From: Deltaproteobacteria bacterium
GTDB taxonomy: Bacteria; Myxococcota_A; UBA9160; SZUA-336
DNA length: 64,000 nt
NCBI GenBank assembly: GCA_029261895.1
Contig: JAJDAK010000041.1
Location: forward strand, 21,423 to 85,422
Direction of reading: 5' to 3'
The notes beneath the pieces are model-generated. The model searched no databases. It saw only the letters and a list, made by a program, of their open reading frames with translations, and was not told the DNA's origin. The position numbers and the translations under genes were made by a program. Shown here piece by piece: positions 16,301-29,100 of the stretch. The first letter of the stretch is position 1, and each line of letters opens with the position of its first letter.

Positions 16301-18176
16301 TGTGCCCGTTACCTTCACCGCTGTTGCAGGTGGCGGTAATTTTAACGGTCAGCCGACTATTGTTGTTCCGAGTGCGGCTGATGGTCTGGCGCGTGCCATT
16401 CTTACGCTTGGGGTAACGGAGGGAATCAACAACAACGTAGTGGAGGCGAACTTCCCAGGGAATCCCGGCTCGCTTGCGACCTTCCTAGCTACTGCTCTCG
16501 CTGGCGGACCTGCTTCGGAAACGCGTTTCGCAGGCGCGGTAATGGATAACACGAACTCGCCGATCCCGAATGCGCGCGTGTATATCGAAAACACGGCCAT
16601 CGAGGATTTCACCGATGACGAAGGTCAATTCCTACTCGAAAATGTTCCGGTCGGACATATTCACCTATTGATCGACCCTCAAAATGCGACGCGTCCCGAA
16701 ACGTTTCCAGGTCTAGCGTTTGAGACCGTCACGGTCGCGGGCGAGATCAATCGATTACCCACCGGACCGATCAAGATTCCGCCGCTTGTGAGCGAAGCAA
16801 AGCTTGTCGGTGGGACCGAAGACGTCACGCTTACGATGCCGGGTGTTCCGGGGATGTCCGTTAGGGTCTTTGCGGGCTCTGCAACGTTCCCGGGTGGCGC
16901 GACCGAGGGCTTGGTGAGTATCAACCAGGTGCACCTCGACAAAATTCCCATGCCACCGCCAAGCGGTACGTTCTTTATGCCGCCGGCTTGGACCGTGCAG
17001 CCTCCAGGCGTCCACTTCGACCCGCCCGCACAAGTTGTGATTCCAAACGATGGACTTCCGCCCGGCCGTGTGATCGATATTTTTCAATTCGATCATGAGC
17101 TGAACATCTTCACCAACATTGGCCCAGGTACAGTGACCGAAGATGCGAGCGTGATCGTTTCGGATCCCGGCTTTGGCATCACGAAGAGTGGCTGGGGTGG
17201 TTGTGGTCAACCTCAGCCACCTCAAACCTGTGGCGACGGCTGTGACGACGGTAATATTTGCAACGGGATAGAAGAGTGTGTCGACGGCGCGTGTCAGAGT
17301 GCCCCCGAGGAACTCCGCGCCGCTATCGCTTTTATGCTGGCCGAGGTCCCATGCGATTCGGACGACCCGTGCATCGCCAACGCCACCTGCGATCTCGATG
17401 GAAATTGTATGGGCGATCCCATCGCGATTAAGATCACTGAGGCTCCGACTGCGGTTTGCATCGAGCCGAATGATCCCAACGCGTCAAGGCCGATCGAGGG
17501 TGACATCAAGCCACCCGGGCGCGATGTGAACTGGACCGTGGACCCGACCGAGATCTTGAATGTCATACCAGTTGCTCCGAATCCTCCCGTGGCAAAAGTT
17601 TTCGGAGCAGTTCGTGGGACCGCGCAGGTCACGCTCGAGGATGCTGAAACGCAATGCGCAAGTGACTCGGTTTCGATTCAAGCGATTAAGTTCCCCGAAG
17701 AATTTGAAAATTTTGGTGAATACACCCTTTGCAGTGCAATAATTGCCGTGGCGCCTGGATTTGGCTTCGGAATATGCGGAGCAGGCGGTGTTATTTCCGC
17801 TGTAGTCTTTGATTGGGCCAATGACACTTTCAGGAGCGAATGTGAGATCGCCAACGGCCCGGAAGACGCGGCTCGTCACGCTCGCTGGTCTTGCGAGCTC
17901 CATAGTAACCCGCTTACCCGCGGTGTATTTGGGGATCAGGTCTTGAGACGACACGAGAATGAAACAAAGACAAAGTGTGCCTCGCACGAACAGGATCTCA
18001 ATAATAATGCGCTTGGCAAAGAAGCCGGCCTGAACGGCGAAGATTGCGTGGCGTTCGCTCTCAACGCGTTGGTCACAGGACAACTGCAGATCAACAATCT
18101 TCCACCTGCGATAGGTACTGATCTATGCAACTGCCTCGAACCGGGGCCCGTTCCACCGGGCGTGCCATGTCCATGA
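13392..18176 (+). CDS. giant secreted Cys-rich protein with MopE-type repeats and toxin-like C-terminus
   Basis: GTG start at 13392 after GAGGCGGG; GTG 13407 is an alternative. The 1594-residue protein has a signal peptide (LIIALFLVGADAPNAFA), then a Cys- and Lys-rich helical region to about 310. Six Asp/Cys repeats follow (about 317-650): CDGLDNDCDGNVDEDF, CDGLDNDCDGTVDEDF, CDGLDNNCDGTVDDGL, CRNGIDDDCNGTVD, CDAFDNNCDGQIDEGF, CDDGIDQDCSG; this is the putative metal-binding motif of MopE-like proteins. Next are Ig-like domains (650-1035), a carboxypeptidase-regulatory-like fold (RFAGAVMDNTNSPIPNARVY, about 1040-1134) and a Cys cluster near 1280 (CGDGCDDGNICNG). The last 150 residues contain RHARW, HE and DLNNNALGKEAG, the pattern of DUF6973-like domains seen at the ends of polymorphic toxins. 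Its stop overlaps the next start (ATGA), so it is the first gene of a coupled operon. Toxin role is inference. Confidence 0.8.
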   Translation: MAGAGVKRRSKFRRASVRLIIALFLVGADAPNAFAQIQTKSQQKCTNGLNKDWGKTSNAASKQIQGCIKNFAKGRALNKQNPSVLTLEVCLQDDPKGKIFGTFSKTIQNYQKNCLGRDSDNVLKQPPYGPSIPDTVFFSAFQREMDLIHSIFGPNLNTAPILLESDDKRASLCQQKAFASVSKCALELRKQFLVCKRKDLKNGSVNGTPISDIAGIERCFDGFSQSRFEVKCTGRTDKGIQAEIQKHCVDRVDTLTLSEMFPSCSTDDPASLADCLDSRTRCAFCRSADGADGANRACDDFDNGAVDGSCPDQGCVAGGACSTGELGVCADGIQTCPTGALGPPACQRAEDPTTEICDGLDNDCDGNVDEDFGAGGQCGTGLLGVCADGTLVCDSVSTVTCQANLQPQAELCDGLDNDCDGTVDEDFPLGDACTSSDPGICAPGTIICDGTSAICEPNIEPQPELCDGLDNNCDGTVDDGLGTTTCGLGACDHTIPNCAGGVVQVCDPLEGAAPEEDCRNGIDDDCNGTVDPPDFCTCVPGESCDTGELGLCLFGAFDCPNGRGLPGNCIRFQGPGVEVCDAFDNNCDGQIDEGFNLGATCDTGEPGICDPGLLACPDGDVVCVRTTEPEPEVCDDGIDQDCSGSDCSLLSVGIASPAQGLITADASVEVTGTTGPTVTAVSVNGVAAALLNQTFTATVSLRAGVNMLVAVGSDALGNSGTSTIEVTRDTEIPRVVIDSPGQSARINVNRVTVTGIVNDLITGGIEPIVDVNGVAATVEQGTFMAVDVPLVIGPNPLVATAIDAVGNQGSDQIQVFFDPPLGVKLEPVSGDGQATVASHELAEPLVVRVVDAAGNALASRVVRFQVVRNSGTLRTESGISGRFVEIPTNGAGLASAFFTLGNRAGEGNNRVAASALGASGEAIFCASGQPDTASKLLAVMGESQKGLAGTALPAPFEVLVVDVDGNPVQGVPVTFTAVAGGGNFNGQPTIVVPSAADGLARAILTLGVTEGINNNVVEANFPGNPGSLATFLATALAGGPASETRFAGAVMDNTNSPIPNARVYIENTAIEDFTDDEGQFLLENVPVGHIHLLIDPQNATRPETFPGLAFETVTVAGEINRLPTGPIKIPPLVSEAKLVGGTEDVTLTMPGVPGMSVRVFAGSATFPGGATEGLVSINQVHLDKIPMPPPSGTFFMPPAWTVQPPGVHFDPPAQVVIPNDGLPPGRVIDIFQFDHELNIFTNIGPGTVTEDASVIVSDPGFGITKSGWGGCGQPQPPQTCGDGCDDGNICNGIEECVDGACQSAPEELRAAIAFMLAEVPCDSDDPCIANATCDLDGNCMGDPIAIKITEAPTAVCIEPNDPNASRPIEGDIKPPGRDVNWTVDPTEILNVIPVAPNPPVAKVFGAVRGTAQVTLEDAETQCASDSVSIQAIKFPEEFENFGEYTLCSAIIAVAPGFGFGICGAGGVISAVVFDWANDTFRSECEIANGPEDAARHARWSCELHSNPLTRGVFGDQVLRRHENETKTKCASHEQDLNNNALGKEAGLNGEDCVAFALNALVTGQLQINNLPPAIGTDLCNCLEPGPVPPGVPCP

Positions 18177-18862
18177 CCTCACGTATTTGGGTTTGCCTCG
18201 TCGTTAGTCTGTGGATCATATCTGCTCGGGGTATCGAGGCAGCTGAAGGCAATATGCCGAAAGGGTTCGACGATCTATCGATCGGCATGGGCGTAAAGGC
18301 GCTCGAAAAATCGCGAACAAACCTTGTGACTTTCCCGCCCAACGATAGTGGTGTTCGAAACAATGAGGGTACCGACTACTTTTCCGAGCAACTAGCGAGT
18401 AATACCCCGTTCTCGATGGCGAGCTACGTTTTTTATCACGATGAGTTATGTATCGCGGGCTGGGTTGACTTAGTCAAAGTCGTTGATATCGCGGATGCTC
18501 GAAGGAAACATTTGCGCAATGCCATCGACCGATGGGGGCGGTCGTACGAACGAATGGTGTATTACGGGTCCAAAACGCCGCTGGACTTCGAAAACCCGTC
18601 ACCCGAGCTTGTCGGTCCATTCCCTGTACTTCGCTGGAAGAGAAAGAACGTAGAAGTCTCGCTTCGGTACGGAGACGCGGAACATGTGCGACCCCCAGGG
18701 GTGACCGAATGGTGGGATGTGTCAGTCATGGTGTCTGGGATGGACTGTATCCCCGCAGAGCAAGAGAAACTGTTCCCTCCGCCGGAGTTGCTGCTAGCCG
18801 ATCCAAATGTGCATGGTGATCTCTTCAAAGATGTGGATGCCGTGACGGGTAGCGGTCCATGA
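18173..18862 (+). CDS. exported single-module protein, candidate partner or immunity protein
   Basis: ATG at 18173 overlaps the stop of the preceding giant as ATGA, which sets the start; the frame is open further up inside that gene. The 229-residue product has a signal peptide (IWVCLVVSLWIISARGIEA). The mature part is one copy of a module of about 190 residues: GFDDLSIGMGVKAL, ASYVFYHDELCIAGW, GRSYERMVYYG, GPFPVLRWKRKNVEVSL, VSGMDCIP and PNVHGDLFKDVDAV. Two Cys (ELC and DCIP) recur at the same places in both copies of the next gene and may form a disulfide. No known family recognised. Position right behind a toxin-like C-terminus and strict coupling suggest an immunity or carrier role outside the cytoplasm; this is inference only. 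Confidence 0.75.
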   Translation: MTSRIWVCLVVSLWIISARGIEAAEGNMPKGFDDLSIGMGVKALEKSRTNLVTFPPNDSGVRNNEGTDYFSEQLASNTPFSMASYVFYHDELCIAGWVDLVKVVDIADARRKHLRNAIDRWGRSYERMVYYGSKTPLDFENPSPELVGPFPVLRWKRKNVEVSLRYGDAEHVRPPGVTEWWDVSVMVSGMDCIPAEQEKLFPPPELLLADPNVHGDLFKDVDAVTGSGP

Positions 18863-20115
18863 ACATTCTTGCGGCTCCTCTCATCTTTGTGGTCGTGAGT
18901 CTGATGCCAACTGGTTTCGAGACGTTGCGAATCGGTATGACGGAAGAAGAGTTTCGGAATCAACGGCCTGATGCGGTGACGTTCCCAGAGCCTGAGGGCG
19001 GCAAGGAAGAAACACCCGACGAGGCACGGCAATTTTTGGAGAGGCTAGATGGGGATATCCGGTTTTCTTTCGCAAGCTATAGTTTTTTGCACGGCGAACT
19101 TTGTGGTGCAGTTTGGACGGGAGCCCCGTCTGATGGTGGACAGGAGGCGGGGCGTAGGAAGCGGCTTGCGGCTGCGCTAAAGCACTGGGGGGATGGATAC
19201 GAACGCGTGATCTCTCACGTCCCGACGACTTTTGATCTCGAGAATCCGTCATTGACTAAATATGAAGGGCCATTTCCCGCACTACGCTGGTCCCGCGAAG
19301 ATGAGGAGATTGTTCTCAACTTAGAGCTTGTCGATCAACCCGCTGATGCTCCTTCGTGGAAACGTCGACGTTCTTCGGTGGGTGTGTCTGGGAAGACTTG
19401 TATACCGTCGCAGTACAAAGAGCTTCTCCCAGGATCGAAGCCGCAACCTGCGGACCCCAATGAACATAGCAAGCTATTTGAGGACCTAGATGCGGTATTG
19501 AACGCCCCTCAAGGCGTGCTGTTTCCTATGGGACTACCGGATGTTCGTTTTGGGATGACGGAGGCGGACCTCGCGGAAGCAAGGCCCAACGCTCAGAAGT
19601 TCGTGATTTTCGACGACCCTGAGCCGCCGGATGAACACGAAACCGAGATTTACTACGAGCAGATGCCGTCCAATGGTTCTTTGCGGATCCTGCAGTTTAT
19701 GTTTTTTCATGACCGTCTGTGTGTTGTCGGTTTGCATTACGAACACTGGACTGGTGGGTTAGGCGAGAAAGGGGCAGACCCAATTTTTGCTTGGATGCAG
19801 TTTTACGGTCCGAAGTACGACCGCGCAGTTCTGCGTCCACACGAGAGCCCCAATAAATCACAACCCCAGATCGTTTGGTCTAGAGAGGGAAAGGAGATCA
19901 TTCTCGCGCTCCCGCCTCCTGACGAACATGATGGGACGACAGAAAGCAAGAACGAGCGGTCACTGTTTATTAAGGACATGAGTTGTATTCCCGAGTCGTT
20001 TCGTAAGAGATGGAAGGCCGAACGTACTAAATACGATTTTGAGCAACATCGAGACCTCTTTCGTGAATTCGACAAACTTGAGGAAACGCAGAAATCGAAG
20101 GAGGGAACCGAGTAG
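18859..20115 (+). CDS. exported double-module protein, paralogue of the preceding gene
   Basis: ATG at 18859 overlaps the preceding stop (ATGA). The 418-residue product begins with a hydrophobic segment ([14 protein letters not shown]) that should act as a signal peptide. It contains the module of the preceding gene twice: copy 1 [77 protein letters not shown] (to about 210), and copy 2 [73 protein letters not shown]. The Cys pair is kept in all three copies. It ends in a charged tail, and the giant Ig-like gene starts 4 bases after its stop. Function unknown; probably acts together with its neighbours in the cell envelope. Confidence 0.75.
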   Translation: MNILAAPLIFVVVSLMPTGFETLRIGMTEEEFRNQRPDAVTFPEPEGGKEETPDEARQFLERLDGDIRFSFASYSFLHGELCGAVWTGAPSDGGQEAGRRKRLAAALKHWGDGYERVISHVPTTFDLENPSLTKYEGPFPALRWSREDEEIVLNLELVDQPADAPSWKRRRSSVGVSGKTCIPSQYKELLPGSKPQPADPNEHSKLFEDLDAVLNAPQGVLFPMGLPDVRFGMTEADLAEARPNAQKFVIFDDPEPPDEHETEIYYEQMPSNGSLRILQFMFFHDRLCVVGLHYEHWTGGLGEKGADPIFAWMQFYGPKYDRAVLRPHESPNKSQPQIVWSREGKEIILALPPPDEHDGTTESKNERSLFIKDMSCIPESFRKRWKAERTKYDFEQHRDLFREFDKLEETQKSKEGTE

Positions 20116-20119
20116 CACT

Positions 20120-23100
20120 ATGGTCCTCTCGGAAACGCGAACAATGCTCATGCTATTTGCGATATTGGGATCGCTATGTTTGAACCATACGGCAGCGTTT
20201 GCGCAAGAACTTGTTTCGATTTCAGTTGAGGCTCCAAAGCTCGTACTTGGGGTGAGCGAATCGATCCAACTCCAAGTTACGGGTCAGCTTGATGATGGGA
20301 ACTCTATTGATCTAACGACAGCTGCGAGTGGCACAATCTATATCGATGGATTGATGGATGCGGAGCGACCCGTAACAGTAGATCCCAACGGATTAGCCAC
20401 AGCTGTATTTGAGCGATCGACACTAATTCTCATCTCAAACTCGAATTTGTTCGCTGGCATTGTCCTAATAGTTTCGACAAACCCCGACACCGACGGCGAC
20501 GGAATACCAGATCTGGATGAACTGACGATTGGCCTGGACCCCAATGACCCTAACGATGCACAGGCGGATGACGATTCGGACCAGTTGTCCAATGTGTCCG
20601 AGTTCATTCTGGGTACTGGAATCAATGATCCCGACTCTGATGACGATGGAATTTTCGACGGTGATGAAATCGTGCTGTTTCTCGATCCGACTAGCGGAGA
20701 TTCGGATGGGGATGGAGTTTCAGATTCCGATGAAATAGACCAAGGTTCGGACCCCACGTCATTCGATCCGCCTGTGAAACCGGAATTCAAACTCGACGAA
20801 AACTGTGTAGCCACGTTGCTCACACGCACCGTTCAGATTTTACCGAACGGGACGTTTGCGATTCCGAATGTGCCGGTACCGCTTGGGGCAACTCGTATCC
20901 GTGTGGTTTGCGAGCGTGATGGCTTTACGACTCGCGGCCATACTCCATTTGCGTTCCAGGTGCCGAACGCAGCTACCGTCTATGGGCCGGTAAGTTTCAA
21001 TGATGATCAACCCATTCCGGTTTCGATCGCGATCACGTCGCCCGCTACCGTACTCACGCCACTGGCGAATGGGGCACAGCTCACCACGACGGGCACGCTG
21101 GTGGATGGCCTTGAAGTCGATTTCACACTGGCTGACTCAGGCACCTTCTATCTTTCCTCTAACCCTGCGATCGCGACTGTTTCTGAAGATGGTTTTGTCC
21201 TCGCGGCGTCAAGTGGTGTGGTGATCGTTACGGCGATGAATGAGGGTGTCATCGCCACGATTCAACTCGAAATTCAGCTCGATGCGGACGTTGATGGCGA
21301 TGGCATTCCAAACGACTTTGAGAATTTGAATGCAGTAAACCCGGGTGGAGAAAATCTATCGCGACTACCGGGTACGCAAGTTGCGGCGTCCACGTTTTGG
21401 AATCCGCGTCCTCCCGAACGCGTTGTCGATGGACTGCGGACGACTTCATGGTTTACGCAACCGGGAGATGCCGCGAATCAAAGGACGGGCCCCTTTGTTG
21501 AAATCATCCTTGACCAGGAACGTGATATCGCTCAGGTCCGCATGTTCGGGAATCGAGAGTCCAATGGCTTTGATTTCTTAGCGGGTGTGTTCCAGGGCTT
21601 CGACGATCAAGGAATCGAAGTCTTTAACTCCGGTGAGTTCTTTATTCCGGCTCCCGACCGCGACGTGTCGGTGGCCGTAGATACGAACGGTATCCGTCGT
21701 TTGCGATTTGCAGCGACGGATGACATCAGTTTGCAACCAGGCCTTTCCGAGCTGGAATTGATTTCGCGACCCGGTGGTCCGGGACTTGATCCGAACAATG
21801 GCAGTGATGGTGTTCTGGATTTTGACCTAGATGGGCTAACGAACCTCGAGGAATTCAATCTCGGTTCAAGTCTATGGTTGCAGGATACGGATGCAGATCT
21901 ACTCACGGATCTTCAGGAGTTTCAGCTTGGCTCGAGTCCATTGCTAGCTGACTCCGATGGTGATGGATTGCTCGACCGCGAGGAAATCCAACCTACGATC
22001 GACGTGGACAACGACGGCTTAGTCAACGTCGTTGATCCGGATAGCGATGGTGATGGACTACCCGATGGAGTCGAAGTCGATCTGGGGCTCAGTCCCATCC
22101 TTGCCGATACTAACGGCGACTCTCTCGACGACGGATTTGAGGACGGGGATGGCGATGGCATCACCAATATCGACGAAGTCGTTATGGGGTTGGATCCCGC
22201 AAACCCAGATACCGATGGTGATGGGATTCGCGATGGAGAGGAATTGGTTCCCGGCGGAGACGGGATCATTACCGATCCGCGCAATCCGGACACCGATGGC
22301 GATGGATTGCCCGACGGCTTCGAATTGCAATTCGGACTCGACCCTCTCGACCCGAGTGACGCAGATGACGACTTCGATAACGACGGCCGTACGAATTTGG
22401 AGGAGTTCCAGGACGGAACGGATCTCACTAATCCGGATGTGACGCCGCCGGCGGTGTCGATGGTGACGCCAGTCGACGGAGCGGTTGGTTTCCCGGTGAG
22501 TGATTTGATTGTAGTGCGATACGCAGAGCCGCTCGATCCGAACTCGATCGGACCGGATGCACTGTTATTGATCCTTCAGGATGCGAATAGCGGGCCTGAG
22601 GCCGTCGATGGCGAAGTAATGCTGTCGCAGGATGGACTGTCGCTCACATTCGAGCCGCTGCTTCAACTATTGCCCCTGAGTTCCTATCGAGTTCAAGCGC
22701 AGGGCGTGCGCGATCTCGCTGGAAATTCCCAGACGATTCTATTCGAGAGCAGCTTCGATTCTGGCGTTGTGATTGACTCAACGGCGCCAGATGTGGTGGC
22801 CGTTTCTCCCGTGACCAACGCGAGTGACGCACCTATCAACGCCCCGTTCCGTTTCGAGTTCAGCGAACGCATGGATCCTTCCACACTCACTACCGCTAAC
22901 ATCACCATCGAAGATCAGTTCCTCGACGTCGATATTGCGGGGATGATCCAGGTTGATCCCGACGGGCTGACTGCTGCGTTCGTGCCTGACACTCCATACG
23001 CCGTGGGCCGGGATTACCGCGCGGTTATTCTGGGCGGTCGGGTACGAGACCGAGCTGGAAATACGCTTCCATTCCATTCCTTTAACTTCATGACCGGTTT

Positions 23101-26100
23101 CGATCAGGATTTCGAGCGCCCCATTCTTATAGCGTCGTCACCCGCGGCAGGCGCCACGAACGTACCGACAAACGCGGTGGTCGTGCTTCAGTTCGATGAG
23201 CCACTTGTTGTTAGCAGCGTTAGCTCGGGTCTCGAGCTACGTGCGAACGGTGAGCGTGTCGAAGGCTCTATCGCGGTCTCGGATGCGAATCGTCGTGTGA
23301 CGTTTACGTCCGCCACGGCGTTGCCCTCAAACGCAATCATAGATGTCCTGATTTCTACCGACATCGTCGATCTTGCTGGAAACCCGATTAGTGCGACTCA
23401 GCTCGAATTCACAACCGCTGATGTGGGCGATCTCATCAATCCCGTCGTTCTGCAGACAAACCCACCTTCCGGCGTGGGCGGCGTATCGACACAGATCATT
23501 GTTGAAGCCGAGTTCAGTGAACCCGTCAACCCAATCACGATCACGGATACCACCTTCACGTTGACCGAGAACACCGGCAATACCAAGGTTACGGGCGCGG
23601 TCGAAGTGCTAGATGGCGGACTCAGGGCAAGGTTTACGTCGGACTTCCTGCTCGAATCGTTCGCGCAGCACACCATCCGATTGAGCAACGGGATTCGAGA
23701 CATTGCTAACCGTAGTATCCCGACTACCCAGATTGTCTTTGTGACGGGTGCGGGGGAGGACCTGGTGAGCCCATCTGTGATCGCGGTCAGTCCTGGCGAC
23801 GGTGATGTCAATGTTCCAGCGAACCCTCTGATCACACTATTGCTCGACGAAGAGATTGACCCGTTCTCGGTCGATTCGGCCGTGGTCGAACTCTTCATCG
23901 GCCCCAACCCGGTACCCTCAGCGTTCTCTGCAGGTGGGCAAACGGTAACCCTCGCTCCGATCGATCTTCTGCTATCGGATACGACTTACACCGTCAATAT
24001 GAGCGGGCTTGCTGATGTTTCTGGAAACCCGGCTATTCCGTTTACGAGCAGCTTCACCACCGCTCCGGGTATTGACCCGAACGGACCACTCACCGAGATG
24101 CCGGGTTCGAGCGCAGTTGCTAGCAGCCAGTTCAACTTTTCGCTTAGCGCGAGCCGGACGATCGATGGGAGTACGAGTACCAATTGGTGCTCGGCGAGTA
24201 CGGACCCGTCACCGTCTATAGTACTAACAGTTCCGGCTGATACACGAGTTCACGAGATTCGTATGACGAATGGCTTCCAGGGGAATCGAACTCTCGCTGC
24301 CAGTTTTCAGCTTGAAGATGCGAACGGCGCAATCCTGTTTTCCGCTTCGGATACCACCATTGCACCCCTCGATGACTTTAGTTTGGCGGTTCCTGATGTT
24401 GGATCGGTTCGTACGCTACGCGTTACTGTGACGAGCCAAGAGGGTACGCTCGCGTGCATCAGTGAACTCGAGTTGATCGGTGTATTTGATCCACCGATCA
24501 GTATTCTGGACACCGCGCGGCCGTTTGTCTCGTTGAGCTCGCCCGCGTCGGGCGCGTCCGATGTGCCGCTCACGACGGATATCACGATTACGTTTACGGA
24601 ACCGGTAAATCAAGCGCTGGTGCCTGCTAACGTTATGATTGTCTCGCGGGACAATGTCGCGATTGACGGTACCTTTGCTGTCAGCGGAGCCGACGTAATC
24701 TTCACTCCGAGTGGGCCTTTCCCACCGGGACAGCAGATTACCTATCGCGTACTTCCGGACCTAGAGGACCTTGCTGGCAACCGGTTCTTATTCATTTTTT
24801 CACGTACATTTACTACGATCGCGGGCGTAGATGGGGTTTCCCCTTCAGTTTTATCCATCACCCCTGGCGCCGGTGCAATTGAGATAGGTCGCACTGTGCC
24901 AGTCACGTTGCGTTTCTCAGAGCCGCTCAGTGGATCGACCATCAATGACGAGACGTTTGCGCTCTTTGCGAACGGCTTGGAGATCCCGAAGAGCATCACA
25001 CGCACCTCGAACAACGCGGTCGTCACCCTCAAGGCGACGCTACCGCGCAATAGCCTTGTCTTCGTGACCGTGACGGACGATGTGACAGATCTAGCGGGCA
25101 ACCCGCTCGCCGATTTTACCAGCACGTTCCAAACCGGCGATTTCGACATTGACCAACCTTCGATCGGTTCGACTCGACCTGGAGGGGGGGCTACGGGGGT
25201 GCGTCCTGGTACGACGGTAGTATTGTACGCGACTGAGGAACTTGATCTGGTAAGTGTGCCTTCGGGTGTTGTCGTGTCTGAGAATGGCGTTCCGGTTGGC
25301 GGAGCTGCATTACTGGTGGCCGGTGGTCGAGCCATTCAGTTCGTTCCCGATGCGCCGTTTGCGCTCGGCGCGAGAGTACAGGTCTTCGCGGACGGCCAGA
25401 TTCGCGATCTCTTCGGGCGAGCGCTCGCGAGCTTTGAGGCGGACTTTACAATCCAGGCAGATCCAAGTGACAGGATTGCGAGTATACAAGGTGTAAGTCC
25501 GAGCAAAAATGTTGCGGATGTCGCTCGGAATTTGGTGATGGAAGTGCTTTTCAGCGAGCCGATCACGCCAAGTTCGCTCGCATCCGGTGATTTGCGGCTT
25601 CAGCGAACCGCTCCGACTGCTTCAGTCTCGTTTACGCGGAGTCTCGATCGGGGAAATCGTCTGGTTCGAATGATTCCCGATAGTCCGCTTGAGCCGAACA
25701 CAACGTATGCATTTTCTGTATTCAGTCTAAGAACGGAGGATGGTGGAATTACCCAAAGCACGGGAGGGAATCTCTTCACAACGTCCGCAGAGCTGGACTC
25801 CAGTGCACCGACGGTAGATTCGTTACTCCCTGAGAATGGACAGACCGATGTTGGTATCAACAGCACAGTGGTGGCTACATTCAGTGAAGGGATCAATATC
25901 TTGAGCGTCGATGAGTCGGCGCTTACGGTCACCGGACCTTCTGGGGAAGTCACGCGCTGTACAGTTCAAATTGGCAACAATGACCGTAGTGTTGTGGTCG
26001 TTCCGCACGAACCGTTCGAGCCTGGCGTATCGTATATAGTCGACATCGATGGTGTTACGGATCATGCGGGCAATCTCGTGGCCCCCTTCAGCAGCCAGTT

Positions 26101-29100
26101 CGTCGCGGGTACGAATGTGGATACGGATGCGCCTCAGTTGATTAACGCGCGACCACAGGATGACGCGACATCGGTACCGGTAACGACAGCATTCTCCATC
26201 GAGTTCAGTGAACCGATTAGTATCGCGTCACTCACTGGCACCGGACTTCGTCTCTCGGCGAGTCAGTTTGGCGCTCTCGAACTTAGTTTCTCATTGAGCT
26301 CCGACGGTCTCCAATTGTTCGTCCTCCCTGACGCGCCGCTACCTGCGGGGGCCAATGTCGACTTGTTTATTGAGGGGGTTCGTGACCTAGCAGACAATCT
26401 GATGCCAACCGTCAGGCTTGATTACGCAACGGGCTTTGTTTCAGACACGACGGGCCCGGTGGTAACAGGCGCGAGTCCTCCAGATGGACTTGTGGATGTC
26501 CCGACCAATGCCGACATCATGGTGGATTGGGATGAGCCCATTTCCACGGTAGCGCTCGTGGATCGGCTGCGTCTCGAGCAGGGTGGCGTTGCGGTTCCGG
26601 TCGAGATCACCGTGACAAACGGCAATCAGCGAGTGAGGCTGAGTCCAACCGTGCTGCTCGATCCACTCACGCCATACACGGTGGTGGCAGACAGTGTTGA
26701 AGATTCTGTCGGCAACGGTATCGCATCGGCGTTCAACAATGTCTTTACTACTGGGGCTGGCGTTGAGCTTCTCGAACCCGATCTTGCGACTTCTAATCCG
26801 CTTGACGAAGCCAAGTCGGTGCCGACGAACGTAATTCTGGAGCTTCTATTTAGTGAGCGCGTAAACGCTTTGACGGCAACGAACTCGACCATTCGACTGG
26901 TTCGCCAGATCGGTGGCTCGGTTGCGGGTACGGTTCTGTTCGATAGCAGCGGCGCACTCGCGACGTTCATACCGTCGGCGCCACTTGAGCCGTTCACGGA
27001 TTACGATTTTACCGTTTCGTCTACGCTTGAAGATCTCACAGGAGAGCACATTGCATCGCAACGCGTGGATTTCCAAACCGGCGCAGGAGATGACCTGAGT
27101 GGCCCGCAGGTGATCGTCGCCGCTCCACCGGCTGGGGATACGGTGGTGCCCACTACCGCAATAGTGACCGCGATTCTTGACGAGTCGTTTGACGATGTTC
27201 GACCCGGTCTGATCTCTGTCGAGCTCGGCGGCATTCCGATCGCGGGCACTCAGTCGGCGAGCGGGCGAACGCTCCGCTTCGTTCCGGATGCGATTCTAGA
27301 TTCGCAGCAGACTTACAGCGTAGTTGTTGATGGCTTCTTCGATTTGGCGGGAAATCCAATGGTGCCGTTCTCGAGTGATTTCTCGACTGTCGGTGGCAAT
27401 ATCGCGCGCAGCACGGGTGTGACGTACAGCGCCAGCAGCTTCTTTAGTTCCAGTGCCGGTCCGGATCGTGTTGCTGATGGCAATCGGTCCAACAATTGGT
27501 GTACTGCAAGCGGAGATACCGCAAACCAGGGTTCAAGCCCGTTCGTAGAGATCACGCTCCCCGAAGACGCGACGGTCCAGCAGCTTCGTTTGGTGGGAGC
27601 AACGTTTTCTGGAAACCTCATCACAGCCGGCATATTCGACTTGCTGGATGCGAATCGAACGGTACTGCACTCAAGTGGTGAGATTCAGCTCACGTCCAGG
27701 GGGGATGCCCTGATCGATGTTCCAAGTATCGGTGGCGTGCGCTTTGTGCGGTTCACGTCTACGGGCGATGTAGGCACGATTGCATGCGTCTCTGAATTTG
27801 AGGTGATCGGGGACCTGGAGACGCTGCTGGGGGTTGTGGATTCCATCGGCCCGGTATTTCGCTCTTCAATTCCTGACAACGGAGCAACCGGTGTAAGCAC
27901 GGCCGCGACTATTTCGCTCCTATTCGACGAGCCAATCGATGCAACGACCGTTGATTCGAGTACGTTCCCTGTGACGCAGGACGGAATCCCGATCGTGGGT
28001 ACGTACGAGGTTGTCGGAACAGTCGTCACATTTACACCTAGCGACGATTTCGTTGCCGGGCAGAGCGTCTCGTATCAAGTTGGAGCAGACATCGGGGACG
28101 TTTCCGGAAATACCGTAGGCTCAACCTCGACACGCTCCTTTACGACGGTCGGCGTAGACCTGGTGCCGCCTTCGATCGTAGCCGTGACGCCACTTGACGG
28201 CGCTACTGACATTGCGCGTGAAACACCTGTAGTCATCACGTTTTCGGAGCCTGTTCGAACCACCACGACTTCGTCGAACTCCGTAGCGTTGTTTGCAAAC
28301 GGCGCGAAACTGCCCGTGAGCATTGCGCGCTCGAGTACGAATACGGTAGTGACGCTCACAGGCGATCTTCCTGCGGCCACCGGGATTACGCTGGTCGTTA
28401 CCAGCGATGTTACCGATCTAATGGGTAACTCCTTACCCGACTTCACGAGTTCCTTTACGACGGTTGAAGTGCCGAGTGGCGGGGATACGACTCGACCCAC
28501 CATTCGAGCATTGCGCCCCGGGAACGGCGCGACTGGGGTCGCCAACGATATTTCAATTGTGCTTTTTGCTTCAGAGGTGCTGAATCCTGCAACGGTAGAT
28601 GCGGGCATCTTCTTTACAGAGAACGGAGTCCTGCTCTCTGGGGTCACGACGCTACTTTCGGATGGTCGTACGATCCGCTTCGCCCCGGATGCACCGTTCG
28701 CTGATAATGCGTTCGTGATGATCTTTGGTACCGAAGTGTTGGAAGATCTTGAGGGAAACGGTTTGACTTCGTTCTCCGCGTCGTTCCGTGTGAAGTCAAA
28801 CCCATCCAGCACGACTGTCGTCATAGAATCCTTCAATCCAAATGGGTTCGCTCTGTTCTCTAATGACGCCGTGGCGCCGCGAAACGCGCAGCTTCAACTA
28901 CGATTCAGTGAACCGCTCGATCCCAATACGGTGAATACAGATACGGTCGTCGTGTCAACAGCAACCCTTGCGCCCCCATTCCCGTTTCCGACTCCTGTGG
29001 ATCCCGTACCGGGAAGCGTATTTCTCTCCAACGAGGATCGAATCATTACCTTCATACCGGATGAGTTACTGCCGGCGGACGAGCTGATCATAGTCGGGTC

